A DNA stretch of 64,000 nt. Source: Vibrio sp. CAU 1672 (GTDB lineage Bacteria; Pseudomonadota; Gammaproteobacteria; Enterobacterales; Vibrionaceae). Numbering within the stretch: position 1 is the stretch's first letter; the number at the start of each line of letters is the position of its first letter. Made by a program: the position numbers and the translations under genes. The stretch lies in NCBI RefSeq assembly GCF_029223195.1, contig NZ_JARHUF010000012.1:1-64000 (forward strand). Reading direction: 5' to 3'. Under the pieces are notes generated by a model that had not been told where the DNA came from, did no database searches, and saw only the letters and a list, made by a program, of their open reading frames with translations. Positions 45,230 to 54,759 of the stretch are shown piece by piece.

Positions 45230-46645
45230 TTAGCTGCAGTTAGCCTCTGATAAGATGCTTTCCGAGATCCCGCACTCTTTTTTGTGTGTGCCATTCTGAT
45301 AGTTGATCAGTCGCTCCCACTTGCCATCACTGGTATGGGTGGTCATCACCTGGGCCGGGTTGTCACCAAACTCATTTTTGGTTCTCAACCAGAAATCGGC
45401 ACCATGTCCTGCTTCGCTGTAAAAATCGGTGTCAATCACACTTCTTACCGGGATCAAATCATCCTGAGTAATGGTATTGGTGATCCCAATTAAATGGCGG
45501 AAGCCACTGTCATTACCCGGCTGGTATGTATGTTCACTATAGCTGAGCAGTTCCATGCCATCGTAATCTTTCGTCACCAGTGCCTGTGTGGTCTCACCTG
45601 ATACATTCAAACACTCAGACCAATCCTGTGCTCTGCCATATACGGTATTTCTCACCCCGGAAGACTGTTGCAATGTGGTTTCCAGCCATTCACTGAGCGC
45701 GCAATAATACCCGGTATCAGCCTCTTCCAGACTGACCGTTTGTTCAATATTGACACCGCTGCGCTGAGTTGTGGTCATCTGGCGTTTCTCAAACAGCTTC
45801 AGCTTAGTCGTCAAATCATCAGCCATGATGTGGGTTTCTGATTTGAAGTTTCCGTTAGAGTTCTGAACAAACTCAGTTCGGTACCATTTGTCATCATAAA
45901 TATCACTGGTACTGTCCCACTTACCGAGAAAGTGCTCAACCCATGCAATATCCGCATCCGGATTAGCTTTTAGCAGTTGCTGGGTTTCTTGATACGATTT
46001 TTGTAATCCAGGCACCAACTCTTGGGCAATCTGATGGAGGGTAGTATTACCCGTTTCAACGTAATCGCCGTACAGTTCATCTACTGTGACATTGTAACGG
46101 TTAGCTACCCGCCACTCTTGCTCAGTCAGTCGACGGGAAATATCTTCCCGCAACGCCTGCTCTGCCAGGATAGATTTACATGAAAGCTCCGAAGATTGGG
46201 ACAAGCGAAGTTCCTGCTCGACCTGCTGCCACACCACTGATGTTAACGGGGTAAGGTTCAGTAAGTCCTGATCATTGCTCAAAGCAAATTGCGGCGGAAA
46301 GACCATAGAGTATGCTTCTTCTATCGGTGTATCCGGTAAGTCCGTATCAAACGCGCCGACCGGTACATCAACCACGACTGGTACATATTGGGCACATTGT
46401 TGGTACTGAGACGGGATCGCCAGATCGAAGTTGCCCTCCTCTTGTGTCACCACGTTCGGCTCATTCGAGTCCATTACCCCGTTAAAATTCAGATCCAGAT
46501 AAACCGTTGCACCTACGATGTAGCCATCAATCGCCTTACCCTGTACAGAAACCGATGGTCCGGCGCTGCCATTACCGCCGCCACCGCCACATCCGGCTAA
46601 CGCCATGACGATACTACTGGCTAACAAACGCTTAGTAATTTTCAT
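45230..46645 (-). CDS. Lipoprotein with calcium-loop-like N-terminal repeat
   Basis: This 471-residue protein has a lipoprotein signal ending AGCGGGGG, with C19 as lipid anchor. A segment follows (GKAIDGYIVGATVYLDLNFNGVMDSNEP) that resembles the carboxypeptidase-like/SdrD-type beta domain with a DxNxNGxxD calcium loop. The rest is mixed and matches nothing I know. Six cysteines beyond the anchor suggest disulfides. It follows the ankyrin gene by 53 bases on the same strand and ends at a strong terminator. It is probably envelope-located; the role is unknown. Confidence 0.8.
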   Translation of the reverse strand: MKITKRLLASSIVMALAGCGGGGGNGSAGPSVSVQGKAIDGYIVGATVYLDLNFNGVMDSNEPNVVTQEEGNFDLAIPSQYQQCAQYVPVVVDVPVGAFDTDLPDTPIEEAYSMVFPPQFALSNDQDLLNLTPLTSVVWQQVEQELRLSQSSELSCKSILAEQALREDISRRLTEQEWRVANRYNVTVDELYGDYVETGNTTLHQIAQELVPGLQKSYQETQQLLKANPDADIAWVEHFLGKWDSTSDIYDDKWYRTEFVQNSNGNFKSETHIMADDLTTKLKLFEKRQMTTTQRSGVNIEQTVSLEEADTGYYCALSEWLETTLQQSSGVRNTVYGRAQDWSECLNVSGETTQALVTKDYDGMELLSYSEHTYQPGNDSGFRHLIGITNTITQDDLIPVRSVIDTDFYSEAGHGADFWLRTKNEFGDNPAQVMTTHTSDGKWERLINYQNGTHKKECGISESILSEANCS

Positions 46646-46698
46646 ACTTGTTCCTTTTTATTATTGTTCAGATAACTGTTTAAGATCAGACAACTTTT

Positions 46699-47808
46699 TT
46701 ATTCCGACAGTTCTTGCAAAGTCTGAGTTAACTTAAAATCTTGAAAGCAACAGAATTCCGCCGGAGGCTGGTAGGCTTTATGAGCCCACCCTCCGCTTTG
46801 TTGAAGCTTTTCAACGATGTGTTTTGGTAATCGCCGGCCAAAGGTCTGCAACAATGTTGCGTGCGAAAAATCGCGGAAATTCGGATCCGCGCCGGCTGTC
46901 AGCAATTGCTCGATAAACACCTGATTTGGCTTTTTGGCCGCCAGGGCCGCAAACAATGGAGAAAACCCGTTACCATCGCGTAGGTTAGGCAAGGCACCCG
47001 CTTGCAACAGAGCGTTTAGTGCCCATTCATTGCTATGCCTTCCGGCGGCTTCGACTAAAGGCAACATACCGTTGGAGGCTTTTTGATTAACATCGACGAA
47101 CTGTGCCACACACTGTTGCAACAGTGTCACATCCTCGGTCAATACAGCGAACAGTAACCAATCTGCCGTAAGAGGATGCTCTTCGGCCTGGTAGATCAAA
47201 ACACTCAACCGAAACTCCGCTAACGCGCGAAGTGCGCTATGTTCCCACCAACCATAACCTGCCGTCAAATAGCGTTTGGCCTTGCCGCTATAATTAGCGG
47301 GATGCTTGCAATCACGAAGTGCATTTTTTAACCGTTCATCAAGCCAAAGGGCTATCAGTTCCGGTTCGGCAAACTTCATCACCAAATCAAAGTTAGTATG
47401 AAAGGGTTTAACATCCCCGAGCATCGGTTCATCAACCTTTGCCCCAAGCTCAAACAGTTGCAGCAGTAACGCTCGTGCAAACGCAAAACGCAAACAAAAC
47501 AACCGGGTAAGTTTACTTTTGGCATAAGGGGTTAATCCGCTGAATTTTTCCGGTTCAAAGTGTTGCTCAAATACCTCAAATTCGTTTCGCTGGATGAAAA
47601 CCTGCATCAGTTTTTGCCAGACCTCCGACGGCAGTTTGGCAACAAGTTCCGGATTAAACACACAGCTAAACAGCGCGGAATGTTGTTTGAGCTTTAACTT
47701 GCTCAATACCAGATCAAACCCCTGCTCGGTTGCCAAAGCCAATGACTGCAATTTTTGAACATTTTTCCTCGACGCCAGCAGATGAATGTAGAGTTCTAAT
47801 GACTGCAT
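46699..47808 (-). CDS. Ankyrin-repeat protein
   Basis: This 369-residue helical protein has at least three recognisable ankyrin repeats at about 213-335 (NGMLPLVEAAGRHSNEWALNALLQAGALPN, DGNGFSPLFAALAAKKPNQVFIEQLLTAGADPN). The N-terminal 200 residues are helical and may hold degenerate repeats. It has no signal peptide. The start is 9 bases after the stop of the LRAT-like gene, so the two are co-transcribed. Ankyrin proteins bind partners, so it may be a regulator or neutraliser of the LRAT-like protein; that is inference. Confidence 0.8.
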   Translation of the reverse strand: MQSLELYIHLLASRKNVQKLQSLALATEQGFDLVLSKLKLKQHSALFSCVFNPELVAKLPSEVWQKLMQVFIQRNEFEVFEQHFEPEKFSGLTPYAKSKLTRLFCLRFAFARALLLQLFELGAKVDEPMLGDVKPFHTNFDLVMKFAEPELIALWLDERLKNALRDCKHPANYSGKAKRYLTAGYGWWEHSALRALAEFRLSVLIYQAEEHPLTADWLLFAVLTEDVTLLQQCVAQFVDVNQKASNGMLPLVEAAGRHSNEWALNALLQAGALPNLRDGNGFSPLFAALAAKKPNQVFIEQLLTAGADPNFRDFSHATLLQTFGRRLPKHIVEKLQQSGGWAHKAYQPPAEFCCFQDFKLTQTLQELSE

Positions 47809-47817
47809 GAGTTCAAA

Positions 47818-48633
47818 CTACTCCATACCTAAGGCTAACTTAATTTCACTGACCTTCTTCTCGGCGCGGATTTCTGCCTCCATCAGGTCTTTATGCTTGC
47901 GCTCTTGAACATAACTTAACTGCTCTAATTCTTGAGTTCGGCGCTGATAATTCTCTAACCGTGAGTCAGTCATATAAAACCAGGTCGACGGGCCATTGTC
48001 GGCATGTTCACGAAGCAATTTGCTGTAAGCTTTGATATCACTCCAAAGCTTATCGTTTTGCTCCCGCAATCGTTGATGTTCTTGTTGAGCATCCAGTAAA
48101 TCTTGCTCGGTATACTGGCTTTTAGGTGATGTATAAGCACAGACTTGTGGATTGGCCCATACTAACCACCCATCAGCTCCGAGTGACTCTTTGGCCAGTT
48201 CTTTAACCATCCACAAAAAAGAGTGCGCGTTGTCCAGTTCACCAACCATGCAGGCCGCCGTAAACATGTGGCAGTTGTCAAACAGCAGGTGATAATCTTT
48301 ACTGCTCACCTCTTTTTCATACTGTATCGCGCGCTCAGCGATCAGACTCGAACCGACCGGGTGCTTTCCCTGCGCGCTTACATAGATGTTAATGCCGGTG
48401 CCACCATCAACAAACTCTTCCGGTGTGACTTCGACAATCCGGCCCTGGCTGTTTAGCTCGATGATCTTGCCATTACCAATATAAATGCCGGTGTGTTCCA
48501 TCGCATCTGCCAATAAACCGGTATAAAGCACACTACCCACTTTCGGCTCGTCAATGGTGTCTTTTAAAGTTTTATCTACAAAATGTCGGACTACGCTACC
48601 ACCGAAGGCGGAAGTAATAATTTTTGCAAGCAT
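47818..48633 (-). CDS. LRAT/NlpC-P60-like cysteine hydrolase with coiled coil
   Basis: This 271-residue protein has an LRAT-type (permuted papain-like) domain at about 30-155. It opens with GSVLYTGLLADAMEHTGIYIGNGKIIEL (catalytic H47) and carries DNCHMFTAACM with catalytic C121, as in the NC.HF motif of the family. Residues about 175-271 form a coiled coil. Relatives act on lipids, acyl groups or peptidoglycan. The first 25 residues are hydrophobic with a helix (KIITSAFGGSVVRHF) and could touch the membrane. It is the first gene of the LRAT-ankyrin-lipoprotein run. Confidence 0.78.
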   Translation of the reverse strand: MLAKIITSAFGGSVVRHFVDKTLKDTIDEPKVGSVLYTGLLADAMEHTGIYIGNGKIIELNSQGRIVEVTPEEFVDGGTGINIYVSAQGKHPVGSSLIAERAIQYEKEVSSKDYHLLFDNCHMFTAACMVGELDNAHSFLWMVKELAKESLGADGWLVWANPQVCAYTSPKSQYTEQDLLDAQQEHQRLREQNDKLWSDIKAYSKLLREHADNGPSTWFYMTDSRLENYQRRTQELEQLSYVQERKHKDLMEAEIRAEKKVSEIKLALGME

Positions 48634-48955
48634 AAGTAATTCCGTTGATTAGACTACTGAGAGAACTATAACTGTCCAAGTGACAGCTTGTGTCGCAACA
48701 AACCCACACGAAAACATTACCTATGCCAAGGTGATTAAATTCAAATTTCCGTCACCCACAACTTAACCATTTAAACCGCAAACCAAAATCATATTGTTCG
48801 ATACTGGGATTTTGTCACATTTAGCCAACGTACTATTTGCTCGCCATTAAAAAAACTCACGCCACCGTGCGACACATAATGCCGCAGCCATGAGTACGCT
48901 TTGTATTAAACGGCCTTCATCCCATATTATTCGATGGGTCATGGGTGAGATAAGA
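48634..48955. other. Divergent intergenic region
   Basis: About 320 AT-rich bases separate the LRAT-like gene and the GGDEF gene and must hold both promoters. A frame open from 48890 leads into the GGDEF gene but lacks conserved sequence before 48956. I see no repeat or operator. Confidence 0.5.
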
Positions 48956-49636
48956 ATGGTAATAAAAGAAAGCGATCTTAAGATTTGGCAGAAACAACAA
49001 GCCGAAATTAATTGTCAGGCGCCATTACAGCACCCCGACGTTTACCCAATTGCTGATAATGACGAAATTATCCGTAGACTGAAACTGGAAAATCAAAGAT
49101 TGCGGGAGAGAGTTCAGCAGCTTGAGCAACGAGCTAATCGTGACTACTTAACCGGACTGCATAATCGTGCTCACTGCATCGAAACGTTGAATCAATTGCT
49201 TATGGATGCAAGTCTTAAGTCAATAGCGGTTGTATTTCTGGATTTAGATAACCTTAAGCAAATCAATGATCACGCCGGACATGCTATGGGAGATAAGGCG
49301 CTTTGCCACCTCGCCCATACGCTCAGAAAGCAGCAAAAAGAAAATTGTCTTATAGCGCGATTCGGTGGTGACGAGTTTGTTGCGCTGCTACCCAACCATT
49401 CAGTCGCTCAAGCTCAGCGATGGTGTGATGAACTGGTAGAGCGACTTGCACACTTGCCTTATACATCACAAGAGGACGCCGCTTGCCATCTTTCTGTCTC
49501 TCCCGGTATTTATGTCTATCATCGCAGGGACAAAACGGAGGAAGAGGCTCCCGTCAGTGCGCATAAGCTGATTCAGTTGGCCGATCAATCGATGTATCAG
49601 GTAAAAAGGGCGAAGAAGCCCACCACCGGCAACTAG
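48956..49636 (+). CDS. Soluble diguanylate cyclase
   Basis: This protein of about 226 residues has a short coiled coil (EIIRRLKLENQRLRERVQQLEQ) and then a GGDEF domain. The domain shows RDYLTGLHNRAHC, VVFLDLDNLKQINDHAGHAMGD and the intact active site RFGGDEFVALL. No RxxD inhibitory site precedes it and no membrane helix is present. The start at 48956 is chosen because the protein-like sequence begins there; two ATG codons lie upstream in frame. It is convergent with the hemerythrin-GGDEF-EAL gene, 27 bases apart. Confidence 0.88.
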   Translation: MVIKESDLKIWQKQQAEINCQAPLQHPDVYPIADNDEIIRRLKLENQRLRERVQQLEQRANRDYLTGLHNRAHCIETLNQLLMDASLKSIAVVFLDLDNLKQINDHAGHAMGDKALCHLAHTLRKQQKENCLIARFGGDEFVALLPNHSVAQAQRWCDELVERLAHLPYTSQEDAACHLSVSPGIYVYHRRDKTEEEAPVSAHKLIQLADQSMYQVKRAKKPTTGN

Positions 49637-49663
49637 TACTGGCGTGCCGGTGCCGGCCGAGAA

Positions 49664-51949
49664 TCAGGCGTTGATCGCATCCATCTCTGTCTCAACTAAA
49701 TACCGCTCAAACTCATCAAGTGGCACCGGTTTACTGTACAAATACCCCTGATATGACATACAGCGATGCTCATACAAATAAGCCTGTTGCTCTGCCGTTT
49801 CCACGCCCTCAGCGATAACATCGATATCCAGTGCATTTGCCATCACTATAATAGTTTTGACGATAGACTGATCATTAGAATTCGACTCCAGTTCAGTCAC
49901 GAAAGAACGATCTATTTTTAACTGGCTTAATGGTAATTGTTTCAGGTGCTGAAGCGATGAGTATCCTGTACCAAAATCATCCAGTGAAATTTTAATCCCC
50001 AGTTCTTTTAATGTTTCCATGTGGGATATGGTCAACTCAATATCATCGACCAACATGGTCTCTGTTAACTCAATTTTGAGTTTGCCCTTGGAAACACCAT
50101 ATTTATTCACTAACTGGATAACCTTTGATACAAAATCAGGCTGACAGAACTGCTTATAACTGACATTGATGGCTAAGGTAAGATTTCGGGTTTTTCTGTC
50201 ACTTTTCCATCGCTTCAGTTGCTGACAAGCAGTTTCCAGAACCCAGTCACCAATAGGTATAATTAGTCCGGAGTCTTCCGCCAACGGAATAAATTCATCC
50301 GGACTAATTAATCCATCCACGGGATGCATCCAGCGAATAAGAGCTTCAGCGCCAACCACATTTTTATAATTATCAACTTGCGGCTGATAATATAGTTTAA
50401 ACTGCTGTTTATCTATCGCTTTACGAAGTCTTCGTTCAAGCTTAACTCGTTCTGATATTTTCTTTTGCATCCATGCTTCATAAAAACACGTACTATTTTT
50501 GCCAAGGTGCTTAGCCTGATACATCGCAATATCAGCGAACTTCATTAAATTAGAGCATGGTATCGAAGTATCATTAAAAAGCACCATGCCGATGCTGCCA
50601 CTACTGTTGAACTGGTGATTATTTATCGTGTAGGGCATGGCAATCGAATGCAAAATGGTATCTGCAATTAGTTGAGTTTTAGTGACCGATTCTCGCTGAT
50701 CTTCACTTAAATCAGACAAAATTACCACAAACTCATCTCCCCCGACTCTGGCTAATGTATCCCCTTGACGAAGACTCTGCTGAACCCGGCAGGCCACCTG
50801 CTTAAGAAAAACATCGCCATAATCGTGCCCATGGCTGTCATTGATCGTTTTGAAGTTATCAATATCAATGAACAGCAACGCATTATAACTGTTACTGTAT
50901 TTGCTAAGGGCAAGTAACTTATTTAACCGCTCTAAGAGTAAACGGCGATTAGGTAATGAGGTTAATAAGTCATAGTAAGCATATCTTTTAATTTTATCCT
51001 CATTGGCTTTACGCGTGGTGATATCCTGAATAAAACCGGAAATTAAATGTGGCGTGCCATCTGCCCGGTATACCACTTTTCCACGCGACTCAAACCAACG
51101 CAATTCACCATCACTTGGACGGGTAACCTGATACTCAATAAAATGCTCTTCTCCTGTATCAAAGCTTCGCTGAATAGAATTTACAAACGGCAGCTTAAAT
51201 TCTTCATGCATAATAGAAAAAAGTGACTCTATACCCGGAGTTGCCTCTTGAGGAAGGCCAAACATGGTGAATATTTGTGGGGACCAGTCGGCAATATTTT
51301 TGTGATAGCACTGTGACCAACGTCCGATTTGGGCATAATTCATGGCTTCATGTAGAAAGCGTTTATTCTCCGTTAGCTTATTGAGAGTCTGATTACCTGT
51401 TTTAATTTCGCGCATCAGGCGGATAGTGTTATCAGAAAGAGTTTTGTATAAAGAAAGAAGCACTTCCACTGACTCTCTATACTTCTCACACATTTCCTTG
51501 TCAGCCCAAATAGCCGCTTCATCTAAAGCTTTACCAGCTTGAGTTGCCTCAACCAGTAAAGCCATATATTTATCGCCCTCAAGGATATGATGGGCAAACA
51601 GAGGCAATAACTCCTCAAGCCACTCTTTTTCTAAGGTATTTTCTACGTCTTTCTTGAGTTCATTAACAAGCCATAAAAATTGCTTGTGATGCTCTCTATG
51701 CTCATCTAACCAATGACCTTCTGGTAACGCATTAAGCCAAAACTGTTCTTCGGCTTCAAAATGATAAGCAGCATAGTCGAGCAACTCATTAATCAGAGTA
51801 TAACTTTCACTACTGGAGGGTTGTTGAATAGCAAAACTGGCAAATTTGTTAAAATGCCTAACCAGTTTTTTATGCTGCCTGTCAATTTCATGTATGCCAA
51901 TGTTAAAACTGTTAATCCATGGAAAAATATCTACATGATTATGTAGCAT
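49664..51949 (-). CDS. Hemerythrin-PAS-GGDEF-EAL c-di-GMP enzyme
   Basis: This 761-residue protein has four domains. Residues about 8-135 form a bacteriohemerythrin with the di-iron ligands in IDRQHKKL, HFEAEEQFW, HREHHKQF and HHILEGDKYM, a site for oxygen or nitric oxide. A PAS domain with PAC strand covers about 195-315. The GGDEF domain has an intact site at 403-407 and an intact inhibitory RQGD at 394-397. The EAL domain starts at about 510 (EAL at 535-537, later DDFGTGYSSL). Both synthesis and breakdown of c-di-GMP look possible, gated by oxygen or redox state. Confidence 0.93.
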   Translation of the reverse strand: MLHNHVDIFPWINSFNIGIHEIDRQHKKLVRHFNKFASFAIQQPSSSESYTLINELLDYAAYHFEAEEQFWLNALPEGHWLDEHREHHKQFLWLVNELKKDVENTLEKEWLEELLPLFAHHILEGDKYMALLVEATQAGKALDEAAIWADKEMCEKYRESVEVLLSLYKTLSDNTIRLMREIKTGNQTLNKLTENKRFLHEAMNYAQIGRWSQCYHKNIADWSPQIFTMFGLPQEATPGIESLFSIMHEEFKLPFVNSIQRSFDTGEEHFIEYQVTRPSDGELRWFESRGKVVYRADGTPHLISGFIQDITTRKANEDKIKRYAYYDLLTSLPNRRLLLERLNKLLALSKYSNSYNALLFIDIDNFKTINDSHGHDYGDVFLKQVACRVQQSLRQGDTLARVGGDEFVVILSDLSEDQRESVTKTQLIADTILHSIAMPYTINNHQFNSSGSIGMVLFNDTSIPCSNLMKFADIAMYQAKHLGKNSTCFYEAWMQKKISERVKLERRLRKAIDKQQFKLYYQPQVDNYKNVVGAEALIRWMHPVDGLISPDEFIPLAEDSGLIIPIGDWVLETACQQLKRWKSDRKTRNLTLAINVSYKQFCQPDFVSKVIQLVNKYGVSKGKLKIELTETMLVDDIELTISHMETLKELGIKISLDDFGTGYSSLQHLKQLPLSQLKIDRSFVTELESNSNDQSIVKTIIVMANALDIDVIAEGVETAEQQAYLYEHRCMSYQGYLYSKPVPLDEFERYLVETEMDAINA

Positions 51950-52616
51950 TACATAGCCACCTTTTTATGAACATTTAATAGCCAACTAAGTTTAATTGTT
52001 TTTATGAGCTTGTAATTACTATACTCTCGCCGCATTTTTATGAGCTTTACAAAAGCTTTATTACTTATAGAATTTTTTCATTTTAATGACTGAGGCTAGT
52101 AACACGTATTTACTTGCACAAGAAGGTGACATTCGCCCGGCAAATACCCGGAAAAAAGAAAACGTTTTCCTCAGATGATAAAACTTTAACTAAGGGCAAG
52201 ATAGAGAAAACACTTGTGTGTAATGGAATATATGTTTTCAAATTTGCTGTGATATTAAGCTCTTTTCCAAATCAGGTATCTGAATGTCAAGCCACGCTGC
52301 TCATGCATACTGCCATACCTAACCAGACAACTTTTTTGACAAATAATATGCCCAAGCAAAAAAGACCGTGAATAAAAGCCTAACCGGACTGGATAACAAC
52401 TTTGTCTTTTATCACTGGCTCATTAATCGAACTTAAATGTGACGTTTTTCACGCTTTTGATGCCCCTTCACCGCTTCTAGGAATTTTTCCTAGGCGATCT
52501 AAGCCCTCCTCTCATGTGCACTACATGCGCGCTCTCTAGAATCGCAGTCAGTCAAATTTAGCAAGAGCGCATAACGGACTCGTTATGTTCCCTGAATAAT
52601 TACTAGAGAGTTGATA
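51950..52616. promoter_or_regulatory. Upstream region of uhpT
   Basis: About 670 bases without a supported gene. The left part is the promoter region of the hemerythrin-GGDEF-EAL gene. The right part holds the uhpT promoter and the palindrome at 52477-52493. A plus-strand frame at 52114-52371 has no ribosome site and odd composition, so I do not accept it. Confidence 0.55.
52477..52493. promoter_or_regulatory. Palindrome CTAGGAATTTTTCCTAG, candidate UhpA site
   Basis: The perfect 7-bp arms CTAGGAA and TTCCTAG flank three T residues. It lies about 125 bases before the uhpT start, a suitable place for an activator. UhpA is a LuxR-type regulator encoded just downstream, so it is the natural candidate; the binding itself is inferred. 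Confidence 0.5.
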
Positions 52617-54011
52617 ATGTTAAAATTCCTTGAGCAAGTGCGAAAGCCTACGCTCGACCTTCCGGTCGAAGTTAGAAGAAAAATGTGGTTCAAGCCGTTT
52701 CTTCAGTCTTACCTGGTTGTCTTCATCGGTTACCTAACCATGTATTTGATCCGTAAGAACTTCAATGTCGCGCAAAACGACATGATCTCGACTTACGGAC
52801 TATCAATGACTGACCTTGGTTTAATTGGTCTGGGCTTCTCGATCACTTACGGTATCGGTAAAACCGTTGTGTCTTACTATGCCGATGGCAAAAACACCAA
52901 GCAGTTCTTACCTTTCATGTTGATCCTTTCTGGCTTAGCCATGCTTGGTTTCAGTTTCAGTATGGGCGGTGGCAGTGCCAGCCTGTTCCTAATGGTTGCT
53001 TTCTATGCTTTAAGTGGTTTCTTCCAGAGTACTGGTGGACCATCAAGCTACTCAACCATCACCAAGTGGACCCCACGTAACAAACGCGGATCTTACCTTG
53101 GTCTGTGGAACATGTCGCACAATGTCGGCGGTGCCGGTGCGGCGGGTGTCGCTCTGTTTGGTGCCAATTATCTTTTTGACGGCCATGTAATTGGTATGTT
53201 TGTCTTCCCTTCGATCATTGCGATTGTGGTTGGCTTCATCGGCATGCGTTTCGGTAGCGATTCACCGGAAGCTTACGGTCTGGGTAAAGTCGAAGAACTG
53301 TTTGATGAGGCGATCAGCGAAGAAGACACTGCCGCTGAAGAAAACCAGATGACCAAGAAAGAGATCTTTGTTGAATACGTACTTAAAAACAAAGTGATCT
53401 GGTTACTGTGTTTTGCCAACATCTTCCTATACATCGTGCGTATCGGTATCGACCAGTGGTCAACTGTTTACGCATACCAAGAGCTGGGCCTGTCTAAAGA
53501 AACCGCCATCTCTGGTTTCACCCTGTTCGAGGTCGGCGCACTTGTAGGTACATTAATGTGGGGTTACCTGTCAGATCTGGCCAATGGCCGCCGCGCGTTA
53601 GTTGCCTGCGTATCTCTGGGTTTGATTATTGTCTCGCTTGAGTTCTACCAGCACGCTACCAGTGAATTCATGTACTTAGCATCACTATTTGTGCTTGGCT
53701 TTTTAGTGTTTGGTCCTCAACTGCTTATCGGTGTTGCTGCCGTTGGCTTTGTACCTAAAAAAGCCATCAGTGTTGCCGACGGCGTGAAAGGTACTTTCGC
53801 TTACCTAATCGGTGACAGTTTCGCGAAACTCGGCCTTGGTATGATCGCCGATGGTACACCAATCTTTGGCTTAACCGGCTGGAAAGGCACCTTTGCCGCG
53901 CTGGATACCTCAGCAGCAGTTTGTATTGTCTTACTTGCTTTTGTCGCTATCGCGGAAGAGAAAAAGATTCGCCAGGCTAAAAAGCTAACTTTAGCAACAA
54001 ACCAAGCTTAA
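52617..54011 (+). CDS. uhpT: Hexose-6-phosphate:phosphate antiporter
   Basis: This 464-residue protein of the organophosphate:phosphate antiporter family has twelve membrane helices. Family marks are [19 protein letters not shown] (with the phosphate-binding arginine), [21 protein letters not shown] and [16 protein letters not shown]. It imports glucose-6-phosphate and similar sugars in exchange for phosphate. The ATG at 52617 is chosen; the frame starts two codons earlier with TTG. It is followed by its regulators uhpABC on the same strand, reversed in order relative to the E. coli uhpABCT. Confidence 0.95.
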   Translation: MLKFLEQVRKPTLDLPVEVRRKMWFKPFLQSYLVVFIGYLTMYLIRKNFNVAQNDMISTYGLSMTDLGLIGLGFSITYGIGKTVVSYYADGKNTKQFLPFMLILSGLAMLGFSFSMGGGSASLFLMVAFYALSGFFQSTGGPSSYSTITKWTPRNKRGSYLGLWNMSHNVGGAGAAGVALFGANYLFDGHVIGMFVFPSIIAIVVGFIGMRFGSDSPEAYGLGKVEELFDEAISEEDTAAEENQMTKKEIFVEYVLKNKVIWLLCFANIFLYIVRIGIDQWSTVYAYQELGLSKETAISGFTLFEVGALVGTLMWGYLSDLANGRRALVACVSLGLIIVSLEFYQHATSEFMYLASLFVLGFLVFGPQLLIGVAAVGFVPKKAISVADGVKGTFAYLIGDSFAKLGLGMIADGTPIFGLTGWKGTFAALDTSAAVCIVLLAFVAIAEEKKIRQAKKLTLATNQA

Positions 54012-54017
54012 TTACTT

Positions 54018-54045
54018 CGCGCGCTTTACTCCGGTAAAGCGCGCG
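54018..54045. other. GC-rich hairpin after uhpT
   Basis: CGCGCGCTTTAC and GTAAAGCGCGCG form a perfect 12-bp stem with loop TCCG, a stable tetraloop type. No T-run follows. It may protect the uhpT message or attenuate readthrough into uhpABC. Confidence 0.65.
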
Positions 54046-54150
54046 AGATCATTATCATTCACTGCTTAGTTAAGTATCATTAGAAGTTTTTGTGTTGGCT
54101 CCTGACGGGGTTTTTGTTGTTTTCCTGCTGTCATATTTTAGGTTGTTGTG

Positions 54151-54759
54151 ATGATTAACGTTGCTCTGGTTGATGACCATGTCATCGTGCGTTCTGGTTT
54201 TGCTCAATTGTTAAATCTGGAGCCGGATATTACCGTTGTGGGTCAGTTCAGTTCGGTGGCAGAGGCTCGGACCGGCCTGCCTGCATCCAAGCCCCAGGTG
54301 GTGATTCTGGATATCTCCATGCCAGACGAAAGCGGCTTAAACCTGCTCAGTGACGTCCCCCAAAGCATCGCCTGTATCATGCTCAGTGTCCATGACTCCC
54401 CGGCGATGGTTGAAAAATCGCTCAAACTAGGGGCAAAAGGCTATCTGAGTAAACGCTGCAGTCCCGATGAGCTCATTCAAGCGGTACGAACCAGTGCCTC
54501 CGGAGGGTGTTACCTCACCCCGGACATTGCCATCAAACTTGCTACCCCCAGCAATAAAGCCGCTTCACTGAGCCAGCTCACGCGACGCGAGAACGAAGTA
54601 TGCCAGCTGTTAGCAACCGGCTTAGATGTAAAATCGATCGCGGGTGAACTGGGGCTAAGCCATAAAACGGTGCATGTCCACCGTGCAAATGCCATGGATA
54701 AGCTCGGCGTTAAAAACAACGTCGAACTGGCCAAACTATTTTCTCAAGAGTCATTTTAA
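54151..54759 (+). CDS. uhpA: UhpA response regulator (LuxR/NarL type)
   Basis: This 202-residue protein has a receiver domain (1-115) with D8/D9, phospho-acceptor D54 in [13 protein letters not shown] and the lysine of [12 protein letters not shown] LuxR-type helix-turn-helix follows at about 138-195 ([45 protein letters not shown]). It should activate uhpT when phosphorylated by UhpB. The ATG at 54151 follows a GTG by one codon. The stop overlaps the uhpB start as TAATG. Confidence 0.93.
   Translation: MINVALVDDHVIVRSGFAQLLNLEPDITVVGQFSSVAEARTGLPASKPQVVILDISMPDESGLNLLSDVPQSIACIMLSVHDSPAMVEKSLKLGAKGYLSKRCSPDELIQAVRTSASGGCYLTPDIAIKLATPSNKAASLSQLTRRENEVCQLLATGLDVKSIAGELGLSHKTVHVHRANAMDKLGVKNNVELAKLFSQESF

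Noticed and set aside
47818..48633. Type VI secretion effector
   Set aside because: No VgrG, Hcp, PAAR, MIX or adaptor gene is in the window; kept only as a possibility for the LRAT-ankyrin pair.
52114..52371. 85-codon plus-strand open frame upstream of uhpT
   Set aside because: No ribosome site, odd composition and no recognisable domain; it lies in promoter DNA.
54018..54045. Rho-independent terminator after uhpT
   Set aside because: The stem is strong but no T-run follows on the plus strand, so it is listed as a hairpin only.
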